Shown: in pieces, positions 1 to 5,740 of the stretch | Layout: each line of letters begins with the position of its first letter | Position numbering within the stretch: position 1 is the stretch's first letter | Assembly: GCA_001786805.1 (NCBI GenBank) | Contig: MFTJ01000042.1 | Coordinates: 1-6,325, forward strand | DNA: 6,325 nucleotides | Reading direction: 5' to 3' | Origin: Candidatus Nomurabacteria bacterium RIFCSPHIGHO2_01_FULL_39_10 | GTDB lineage: Bacteria; Patescibacteriota; Minisyncoccia; Phycocordibacterales; UBA9973 | Notes under the pieces: generated by a model | What the model was told of the DNA's origin: nothing | The model's database searches: none | The model's input: only the letters and a program-made list of their open reading frames with translations | Translations under genes and position numbers: made by a program

Positions 1-122
1 TGGAAGGGACAAGCGGGAATGAAAAAAGGGAAATGCTGAGGAAAGAAGCGAGGCTGGGCGGAAATAAATTGCGGGATTTGGCTTGGAGCTTGGATGTTCT
101 GGACTTGAATAAAAATAAATAA
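1..122 (+). CDS. 3' end of an unidentified gene (partial)
   Basis: Reading from base 3, an open frame of 39 codons runs from the window edge to a TAA at 120-122, followed immediately by a second in-frame TAA at 123-125. The other two + frames close within the first 40 bases. The visible tail is charged (Glu/Lys/Arg-rich) and ends with a short hydrophobic stretch containing LRDLAWSLDVLDL. It has no membrane segment, so it looks like a cytoplasmic C-terminus. It lies 8 nt upstream of the TraC-like gene, in the same direction, so it is probably part of the same operon. In related secretion loci a PrgI-family membrane protein often precedes the TraC/VirB4 genes, and this could be its cytoplasmic tail. 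That is inference from gene order only, because too little sequence is present to recognise a family. Confidence 0.55.
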   Translation, partial: EGTSGNEKREMLRKEARLGGNKLRDLAWSLDVLDLNKNK

Positions 123-130
123 TAAACGCA

Positions 131-769
131 ATGCCCTTAAACGCAAAAGCAACTCAAGAGTTTGTCCCAATCAAGGAAGTCCGTGATGGAGTAATCGTGT
201 TAAAAGACGGCGGACTGCGGGCAATCGTACTCGCCAATTCGGTCAATTTATCGCTAAAATCGGATGACGAGCAGAAGGCGACGATTCTTCAATTTCAAAG
301 TTTTCTCAACACGCTGGATTTCGCCATTCAAATATCGGTGCAAAGCAGAAGACTGGACATCCGTCCTTACCTATTGCTCCTGGAAGACAGAATGAAAGTG
401 CAGAGCGAACCTCTCTTGAAACTGCAAACGCGGGAGTATATAGAGTTCATCAGAAAATTCACCGAAGAAGTGAGCATTATGACAAAAAGCTTTTTTGTGG
501 TGGTTCCTTATACGCATACTGTGTTAAAATCAGACTCCGGAGTGTTTAAAAAATTATTCGGAAGAAGAAGCGCAAAAGAAGTTAAGATAGCCAACGAAGA
601 AGATTTTGAAGAAAAGAGGTCTCAGCTGGAAGAAAGGGTGGGGGTGATACAGCAGGGACTCGCCCGCTGCGGCATAAAGTCGGCTCAATTGGGTACGGAA
701 GAAGTCGTGGAAGTATTTTACAAAGTTTTTAATCCGGGAGAAGTGGAGGGGAAAATTAAATTAGAATAA
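131..769 (+). CDS. TraC-like domain protein (stand-alone VirB4 N-terminal-type domain)
   Basis: This 212-residue protein has no signal peptide and no membrane helix, so it is predicted to be cytoplasmic or peripherally membrane-bound. It opens with the pattern TQEFVPIKEVRDGVIVLKDG (residues 8-27), which I recognise from TraC-like/VirB4 N-terminal domains of type IV secretion systems. An alpha/beta region follows: a hydrophobic strand FFVVVPYTHTV at 121-131, then a long charged helix at about 155-180. No Walker A or B motif is present, so it cannot be an ATPase itself. It ends 1 nt before the VirB4 gene, which suggests co-translation and a joint complex. The ATG at 131 is the first start after the upstream stops and leaves the conserved opening intact; no Shine-Dalgarno precedes it. 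Residues 139-144 (FKKLFG) resemble the start of the neighbouring VirB4 protein. The family call is fairly secure; the exact role is unknown. Confidence 0.75.
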   Translation: MPLNAKATQEFVPIKEVRDGVIVLKDGGLRAIVLANSVNLSLKSDDEQKATILQFQSFLNTLDFAIQISVQSRRLDIRPYLLLLEDRMKVQSEPLLKLQTREYIEFIRKFTEEVSIMTKSFFVVVPYTHTVLKSDSGVFKKLFGRRSAKEVKIANEEDFEEKRSQLEERVGVIQQGLARCGIKSAQLGTEEVVEVFYKVFNPGEVEGKIKLE

Positions 770-770
770 A

Positions 771-2636
771 ATGGGAATTTTTCAAAAATTATTCGGAAAA
801 AAAAATAATGGGTCGGACGGGGGAGTACCCCGCTCTCCCGACACGCAAGCTTCTATCCTTGCCGTCTTGCCTGAACAAATCTACGAAAATGCCAGTCTGG
901 AACTGCAGGATGTTATCGCGCCGTCAGCCCTGAAAATTGAATCAAAATCAATAAATCTTGGAGACAAAATCGCCCGCACATTTTTTATAATATCTTATCC
1001 TAGATTTTTGACCGACAACTGGTTTTCTCCGATAATCAACTTGGATAAAATTTTTGATATTTCAATTTTTGTCCACCCGATAGACACATCCCTGATGTTG
1101 CGGCAATTTCAAAAAAAAGTCGCCGAAGTGCAGAGCCAAATCAATGTGCGAGAGAATAAAGGCATGGTTAGAGACCCCATGCTTGATACCGCTTATAAAG
1201 ACCTGGAAGGATTGCGCGATAATTTGATACAGGCTCAGGAAAAAATGTTTGATGTCGGCATATATATAACCATCTATGCCGATAACGACTTGGAGTTGTT
1301 TAAAGTGGAAAATGAAATAAAATCAATGCTTGAATCAAAACTGATATACATCAAACCGGCGCTTTTCCAGCAGGAGGCGGGTTTTAAAAGTGTCATCCCG
1401 ATAAACACCGATTTGCTGAATATCCACCAAAAATTAAATTCGGAGCCGCTTTCCAGCGTTTTTCCTTTCATTTCTTTTGACTTAACTTCGGATAAAGGCA
1501 TTCTTTTTGGCGTAAACAGGCATAATTCAAGTTTGGTTATTTTTGACAGATTTTCTCTGGAAAATTACAACTCGGTAACTTTTGCCAAATCGGGTTCAGG
1601 TAAATCGTATGCCGCAAAATTGGAAATTTTGAGATCTTTAATGTTTGATGTTGATGTCATTGTGATAGACCCGGAAAAAGAATATGAGTTTTTGGCGGAA
1701 GCCGTCGGCGGAAGATATTTTAACATTTCTCTCTCAAGCGACCACCACATGAACCCTTTTGATTTGCCGATACCGCGCGAAGATGAGACAGCCGAGGATG
1801 TTCTGCGTTCAAATATTATCAATCTAGTCGGACTTTTCCGATTGATGCTGGGAGGGCTGTCGCCCGAAGAAGATTCAATGGTGGATAGAGCCATTTCCGA
1901 AACTTACGCCATAAAAGATATCACTCCGGAATCAGATTTTTCGAACATTGAGCCTCCGCTTCTTTCGGACTTTGAAATGGTTCTCACGGGAATGGACGGC
2001 AGTGATTCCATCCTACAGCGTCTGGCAAAATACACCCGGGGTTCTTGGTCAACATTTTTAAATAGGCCGAGCAATGTTGATATAAACAAAAAGTTTGTGG
2101 TATTTTCGGTTCGCGATATGGAAGACGAATTAAAGCCGGTGGCAATGTATATAATTATGCATTACATTTGGAACTCAATCAGAAAAAATTTAAAGAAGCG
2201 TTTGCTGGTTGTTGATGAAGCATGGTGGATGATGAAATCCGAAGACACCGCGTCATTCTTGTATTCTATTGCAAAGCGAGGCAGAAAGTACTACTTGGGC
2301 CTTTCTACAATTACTCAGGATGCGGCGGATTTCATGAAGTCTTCGTATGGCGTGCCTATAATAACAAATTCATCTATCCAGCTCCTTTTGAAACAGTCGC
2401 CGACCACAATAGATATTTTACAAAAGACTTTCAATCTGACTGATGAAGAAAAATACCTGCTTTTGGAGTCCGGTGTCGGAGAAGGTATATTCTTTGCGGG
2501 TTTGAAACACGTTGCCATAAAAGTTATCGCTTCTTACACTGAAGACCAAATCATCACTTCCGACCCTTCGCAAATACTTTTAAATAAAAAAGCCAAAGAA
2601 GAGCAGGAAGCGGCGCAGACGGGAGGAAAACAATAG
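771..2636 (+). CDS. virB4: VirB4-family type IV secretion ATPase
   Basis: This 621-residue protein is a hexamer-forming ATPase of the VirB4/TrbE/CagE family, which energises pilus assembly and substrate transfer at the inner face of the membrane. Residues about 45-225 form the family's N-terminal domain, including a helical stretch at 107-160. The RecA-like motor follows. Its Walker A is AKSGSGKS at 272-279, with Ala where the canonical P-loop begins with Gly. IDPEKEYEFL at 299-308 is a typical post-P-loop motif. Walker B is RLLVVDEAWW at 477-486 with D482/E483. RGRKYYLGLSTITQD at 503-517 carries the conserved Gln finger. GEGIFFAGLKHVAIKVIAS at 570-588 is the usual closing segment. It is somewhat shorter than proteobacterial VirB4 (about 800 residues). 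The ATG lies 1 nt after the preceding TAA, with no Shine-Dalgarno at normal distance. The TAG stop is embedded in a heptamer repeat. Confidence 0.95.
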   Translation: MGIFQKLFGKKNNGSDGGVPRSPDTQASILAVLPEQIYENASLELQDVIAPSALKIESKSINLGDKIARTFFIISYPRFLTDNWFSPIINLDKIFDISIFVHPIDTSLMLRQFQKKVAEVQSQINVRENKGMVRDPMLDTAYKDLEGLRDNLIQAQEKMFDVGIYITIYADNDLELFKVENEIKSMLESKLIYIKPALFQQEAGFKSVIPINTDLLNIHQKLNSEPLSSVFPFISFDLTSDKGILFGVNRHNSSLVIFDRFSLENYNSVTFAKSGSGKSYAAKLEILRSLMFDVDVIVIDPEKEYEFLAEAVGGRYFNISLSSDHHMNPFDLPIPREDETAEDVLRSNIINLVGLFRLMLGGLSPEEDSMVDRAISETYAIKDITPESDFSNIEPPLLSDFEMVLTGMDGSDSILQRLAKYTRGSWSTFLNRPSNVDINKKFVVFSVRDMEDELKPVAMYIIMHYIWNSIRKNLKKRLLVVDEAWWMMKSEDTASFLYSIAKRGRKYYLGLSTITQDAADFMKSSYGVPIITNSSIQLLLKQSPTTIDILQKTFNLTDEEKYLLLESGVGEGIFFAGLKHVAIKVIASYTEDQIITSDPSQILLNKKAKEEQEAAQTGGKQ

Positions 2637-2661
2637 GCTTTAGGCGTTAGGCATTAGGCTT
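2634..2661 (+). repeat. Tandem heptamer repeat, four TAGGCNT units
   Basis: Four perfect-phase units follow one another: TAGGCTT (2634), TAGGCGT (2641), TAGGCAT (2648) and TAGGCTT (2655), then a broken unit TAGC at 2662. Only the sixth base varies. The first unit supplies the TAG stop of virB4. Because the period is 7, TAG falls in all three + frames and the TTA at each junction gives TAA in all three - frames, so the array stops translation in every frame. Relative to the predicted start of the next transcript it covers about -50 to -23. Function unknown. Confidence 0.85.
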
Positions 2662-2668
2662 TAGCAAA

Positions 2669-2677
2669 TGATATAAT
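2669..2677 (+). promoter_or_regulatory. Extended -10 promoter (TGATATAAT), predicted leaderless transcript
   Basis: TGATATAAT is a perfect extended -10 (TGnTATAAT) with the hexamer at 2672-2677. Counting the usual 6 nt from hexamer to start site puts +1 at 2684, the A of the next gene's ATG. No TTGACA-like -35 is visible 16-18 nt upstream, where the heptamer repeat lies; extended -10 promoters often do without one. There is no room for a ribosome binding site, so a leaderless mRNA is predicted. Confidence 0.65.
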
Positions 2678-2683
2678 CAGATT

Positions 2684-3661
2684 ATGAAGTTAAAATTTTT
2701 ACTGCTAAGTTTTTTTGTAATATGCGTAGCAATCTCCGCGCAAAAAATATATGCGGCTTCGGAAAGCAGTATATCTGCGGACACCATGCCTCCTTACCCA
2801 GAGCCATATGAAAGTACAAACGTTACTTTAAAAAGTTATACTTACAATTTGGACAGTGTTCTAATATCTTGGTCGGAAAATGGAAAAGTCATCGCATCCG
2901 GAACTGGAAAGAAATCGTTTTCCGCTACGGCGCCTGCCGCAGGAGAAAGCGCGGAAGTGACAGCCACGATATATCTGCCGGACGGAGCGATTGAAAGAAA
3001 AATAATTATCAGACCTTCTGTGATGGAACTCCTGTGGCAGGCAAATGACTCGCATATTCCGCCATTTTACAAAGGCAAGGCTTTGCCGACCGCCGACAGC
3101 GAAGTGAAGGTGGTGGCGATGCCGGAAATCAGAACGAGTGGCGGATTAGCCGACCCGAACAATATGACCTACGCATGGAAAAAAGATTACACAAACAATG
3201 TTGACGGTTCAGGCTATGGCAAAAACTTTTTTCTTTACATAAATGACTATCTGGAAGATTCAAACACGATATCGGTAACAGCTTCAACCGTAGGGGAACA
3301 GCATTCAAGCCAGGCGAGCATAGAAATAGGGACAGCGGAGCCGAAAATATTATTTTATAAAAATGACAGTATTTTGGGCACTATTTGGGAAATGGCTCTG
3401 AATAGCGCCCACAAAATACAGGGACCGGAAATCGTTCGAGCGGTGCCGTATTTCATTTCACCGGAAGAAATAAGAACTCCGTCGCTGATTTGGAACTGGT
3501 TTATTAACGATAACCCAGTATATTTAACCAGTCTCAGAAAAAATTTTATGCCTTTGCAAGCGGAAGAGGGGAAACATGGAACCTCTAAGTTGAGGCTTAA
3601 CATTGAAAATCAAGATAAAATTTTCCAAACAACAGATAAAGAAATAAACATAGAATTTTAA
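2684..3661 (+). CDS. Exported protein with Ig-like repeats, type IV secretion locus
   Basis: This 325-residue protein starts with a clear signal peptide: K2/K4, a hydrophobic core at 5-19 and a likely cleavage after IYA at 22-24. The mature part has no further membrane helix and no cysteine, so it should be secreted or held in the envelope by partners. It looks built from beta-rich Ig-like modules, each with a Trp-containing strand: VLISWSENGK at 59-68, MTYAWKKDYTN at 161-171, and LIWNWFINDNP at 268-278. Each is followed by a Gly/Ser-rich turn and a strand of alternating hydrophobics. Two connecting segments (111-149 and 220-259) also resemble each other. I know similar proteins beside VirB4 and pilin genes in CPR bacteria but no assigned function; a structural or adhesive part of the surface machine is inferred. 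The start lies 6 nt after a perfect -10 hexamer and has no Shine-Dalgarno. Confidence 0.75.
   Translation: MKLKFLLLSFFVICVAISAQKIYAASESSISADTMPPYPEPYESTNVTLKSYTYNLDSVLISWSENGKVIASGTGKKSFSATAPAAGESAEVTATIYLPDGAIERKIIIRPSVMELLWQANDSHIPPFYKGKALPTADSEVKVVAMPEIRTSGGLADPNNMTYAWKKDYTNNVDGSGYGKNFFLYINDYLEDSNTISVTASTVGEQHSSQASIEIGTAEPKILFYKNDSILGTIWEMALNSAHKIQGPEIVRAVPYFISPEEIRTPSLIWNWFINDNPVYLTSLRKNFMPLQAEEGKHGTSKLRLNIENQDKIFQTTDKEINIEF
3651..3656 (+). promoter_or_regulatory. Candidate -10 element TAGAAT before the pilin gene
   Basis: TAGAAT matches TATAAT at five of six positions and ends exactly 6 nt before the pilin ATG at 3663, the same spacing as the hexamers before the genes at 2684 and 4333. 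It overlaps the last codons of the upstream gene. There is no TG extension and no recognisable -35, so on its own it would be weak evidence; the identical spacing at three starts is what supports it. Read-through from upstream is also possible, because the gap to the preceding stop is only 1 nt. Confidence 0.35.
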
Positions 3662-3662
3662 A

Positions 3663-4325
3663 ATGATTAAAAAAGATAAAAGTAAAATTTTGGTGCTGGG
3701 ATTGCTGCTAATCGCCTTGGCTGGATTATTCAGTCTTAAAGATATTGCGTACGCAACGACCCCAGATCCAAATTATTATCTCTTAGCTCCACTACCTTGC
3801 AACCCTGACGCCATTCCTGCCACTCCCGGATGCGATAGAGCAACAAAAACTATTGAAACTTTCAATCCTGCTACTGGTTTAGGAACATACTTGAATTTAA
3901 TGATAAAGATATTCATCGGTCTATGCGCTGTATTGTCCGTGGTAATGATTGTGATGGGTGGGGTAGAATATATGACAAGCGAACTTGCTCACACCAAAGA
4001 ATCGGGCAAGGAAAAGATTGAGCATGCCATTTTGGGGCTTGTTATCGCCCTCGGCGCTTGGGCGCTTCTTTACACAATAAATCCCAACTTGCTTAATTCC
4101 GACTTCAGTAGTCGTCTGCCAACTGCAACTGTAACTGTACAAACATGGTACTTTGAAACTAAGGTTGTTCTTAGTGGTAAAATTACAAACTCCATTCATG
4201 GACCCTATAATACTCAAGCAGAGTGCCAAGAAAGAAGCGCAAGTGTTACGGCAAACACTAGCCCTCAGGTAACTCTAGAAAAAGTGTGTTTCCTGTCAGA
4301 TATACGACCAAACCCTAGCTTATAA
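3663..4325 (+). CDS. Type IV secretion system pilin (VirB2/TrbC-like, CPR type)
   Basis: This 220-residue protein has a signal peptide (K3-K8 basic, hydrophobic 9-25, likely cleavage after AYA at 29-31) and two further membrane helices, about 80-100 and 122-138. They are joined by a short charged loop (TSELAHTKESGKEKIE). The pattern GGVEYMTS (99-106) followed by AILGLVIALGAWALLYTINP (122-141) is typical of the small two-helix pilins of VirB2/TrbC type seen in Patescibacteria. Such subunits assemble into a conjugative-type pilus or channel. The C-terminal 75-80 residues are an extension beyond the usual pilin core; it contains GPYNTQAEC (180-188) and a second Cys at 209, which could pair. C46 and C57 in the N-terminal exported segment could form another disulfide. 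The ATG lies 1 nt after the preceding stop. The family call is good; whether it forms a pilus or a pore is inferred. Confidence 0.85.
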   Translation: MIKKDKSKILVLGLLLIALAGLFSLKDIAYATTPDPNYYLLAPLPCNPDAIPATPGCDRATKTIETFNPATGLGTYLNLMIKIFIGLCAVLSVVMIVMGGVEYMTSELAHTKESGKEKIEHAILGLVIALGAWALLYTINPNLLNSDFSSRLPTATVTVQTWYFETKVVLSGKITNSIHGPYNTQAECQERSASVTANTSPQVTLEKVCFLSDIRPNPSL

Positions 4326-4326
4326 T
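4321..4326 (+). promoter_or_regulatory. Perfect -10 element TATAAT, predicted leaderless transcript
   Basis: TATAAT overlaps the stop codon of the pilin gene (TAA at 4323-4325) and ends 6 nt before the ATG at 4333, putting the predicted +1 on the A of that ATG. No clear -35 and no TG extension are present. The 7-nt gap between the genes contains no purine-rich ribosome binding site, so translation either starts on a leaderless mRNA or is coupled to the pilin gene. Confidence 0.5.
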
Positions 4327-4332
4327 AATTTT

Positions 4333-5664
4333 ATGTCAACAAGAAACTTTATACTTTTAATAATAGTCTTGGCTCTGATAGCAATCGCGGTTTTTGTGTT
4401 TTTATATTTGCGCAAAGAACCAACGCCTCCGGCAGATGGCGGAACGGGCACAAATTTCACCATCCCATTTGGCGGTGGTGGCGGAACAACAAAACCTCCG
4501 GTGACAACGCCCCCTGTTGATGTCCCCGGAGATGAAACTCCTCCTGTCGCAGAAATACCTGCGGGGAAATTGGTAAAAGTTTCAAGTATGCCGATAGCGG
4601 GTTTTACTGTCTTTAGTAAAGAAAGAATGAAAGAGGTGACCACTGCCCCGGCAGTTGAGCAAGGACTACCCTTGCTCAAAACCAAGCAAAAGTCACCGCT
4701 AACTGAATTTATGCCTGCCTTAAGATATGTAGCTAAAGCAACCGGAAATATATACCAAACTTTCGCGGATAAGATAATGGAGAGGAAATTTTCCGGAACA
4801 ATAATACCAAAAGTGCACGAAGCTTATTTCGGGAATCGCGGGGAGTCTGTGGTCATGCGATATCTGAAAATAGACGAGAGAACCATAGAAACTTTTGCCG
4901 GCGCTCTTCCAAAAGAATTACTGGGAGCGGAAATAACAGGGAACAATGAAGTAAAGGGATATTTTTTGCCAAATAATGTAAAAGATATAAGCGTATCGCC
5001 TGATGGTAAAAACATGTTTTATTTATTCATTGCCGGAAGCGATTCGGAAGACAATATGATTGGCACAATTTTAAATTTATTGAATAATAAAAAAGTCCAG
5101 ATTTTTGATTCTCCTTTTACAGAATGGCTGTCAGGATGGGAAAGCGGTAATACAATAACTCTTTCCACCAAACCATCTAGTGGTGTCTCCGGATACATGT
5201 ACACTATTGATTCCACTGGAAAAAATCTGAGCAGAATTTTAGGCAATATAAACGGACTGACTGTGTCAGGAAGCCCGAATGGAAAATTAACTCTTTATGG
5301 CGACAATAATTTGTCGCTTAATGTTTATCATACCGACACCAGAAATTCCGATGTGTTGGGGATAAAAACTCTGCCTGAAAAATGTGTTTGGGGCAAGGCA
5401 AGCGATATTATTTACTGCGCTGTGCCGAAATTAATTGGTTTTGGACAATATCCAGATAGCTGGTATCAGGGGGAAGTGTCTTTTAATGACCAATTATGGA
5501 AGGTAGATATTAAAACAGGCAACAGCGTTTTATTGCTGGATCCGGCTGTAATCGTGGGAGGAGAAGAAATTGACGGCATCAAGCTTGTCCTGGATGAAGG
5601 AGAAAGCTACTTACTTTTTGTAAACAAAAAAGATTCTTTTCTTTGGAAACTAGATCTGAAATAA
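4333..5664 (+). CDS. Membrane-anchored beta-propeller-like protein of the type IV secretion locus
   Basis: This 443-residue protein has an uncleaved N-terminal membrane anchor (residues 6-26, preceded by R4 and followed by R27/K28). Next comes a Pro/Gly/Thr-rich, probably disordered linker at about 29-76 that includes a run of five glycines (47-51). The rest is a beta-rich domain with blade-like repeats of the WD40/TolB type: DISVSPDGKNMFYLF at 218-232, TVSGSPNGKLTLYGD at 310-324, and strands ending LWKVDIKTGN at 388-397 and FLWKLDLK at 436-443. C351 and C362 (EKCVW, IYCAVP) are close enough to form a disulfide. I recognise this architecture from hypothetical proteins beside CPR pilin genes. 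The function is unknown; a scaffold or binding platform on the outer face of the membrane is inferred. The start is 7 nt after the pilin stop, with no Shine-Dalgarno but a -10 hexamer at leaderless distance. Confidence 0.75.
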   Translation: MSTRNFILLIIVLALIAIAVFVFLYLRKEPTPPADGGTGTNFTIPFGGGGGTTKPPVTTPPVDVPGDETPPVAEIPAGKLVKVSSMPIAGFTVFSKERMKEVTTAPAVEQGLPLLKTKQKSPLTEFMPALRYVAKATGNIYQTFADKIMERKFSGTIIPKVHEAYFGNRGESVVMRYLKIDERTIETFAGALPKELLGAEITGNNEVKGYFLPNNVKDISVSPDGKNMFYLFIAGSDSEDNMIGTILNLLNNKKVQIFDSPFTEWLSGWESGNTITLSTKPSSGVSGYMYTIDSTGKNLSRILGNINGLTVSGSPNGKLTLYGDNNLSLNVYHTDTRNSDVLGIKTLPEKCVWGKASDIIYCAVPKLIGFGQYPDSWYQGEVSFNDQLWKVDIKTGNSVLLLDPAVIVGGEEIDGIKLVLDEGESYLLFVNKKDSFLWKLDLK

Positions 5665-5725
5665 CCTCACCCCTGACCCCTCTCCATTTTATAAAATGGA
5701 GAGGGGCGCCAAAGGCGGGGTGAGG
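5665..5725. repeat. Intergenic palindromic repeat, three-way-junction fold
   Basis: The outer arms CCTCACCCC (5665-5673) and GGGGTGAGG (5717-5725) are a perfect 9-bp inverted repeat. Inside lies a perfect 30-nt palindrome (5677-5706; arms CCCCTCTCCATTTTA and its complement, no loop). A small hairpin GCC-AAA-GGC occupies 5708-5716. Together they could fold as a stem with two side hairpins. The element starts directly after the TAA of the propeller gene and ends 15 nt before the jag stop, so it fills the gap between convergent genes. It could block or terminate transcription from both sides, but neither flank has a T-run of the intrinsic-terminator kind. The terminal arm CCTCACCCC and core CCCTCTCC recur inside jag. 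Confidence 0.85.
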
Positions 5726-5740
5726 GGATTGCTTAATTTA

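Noticed and set aside
762..767. TAGAAT as a -10 element for virB4
   Set aside because: It ends only 3 nt before the ATG, so the start site would fall inside the coding sequence; the spacing differs from that of the three supported cases.
2222..2443. 73-codon + strand frame inside virB4
   Set aside because: It overlaps the Walker B region of virB4 in another frame and reads as a non-conserved shadow.
2634..2661. CRISPR array
   Set aside because: The units are 7 nt long with no spacers, so this is a simple tandem repeat.
4320..4685. 121-codon open frame on the minus strand
   Set aside because: It lies opposite the start of the propeller gene, and its proline/glycine-rich composition is the complement of that gene's Gly/Pro/Thr-rich linker. 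It has no start context or neighbours to support it.
5665..5725. Classical bidirectional intrinsic terminator
   Set aside because: The hairpins are strong, but neither side is followed by a T-run, and the same modules occur inside a coding sequence. Repeat element is the better primary call, though it may still impede transcription.
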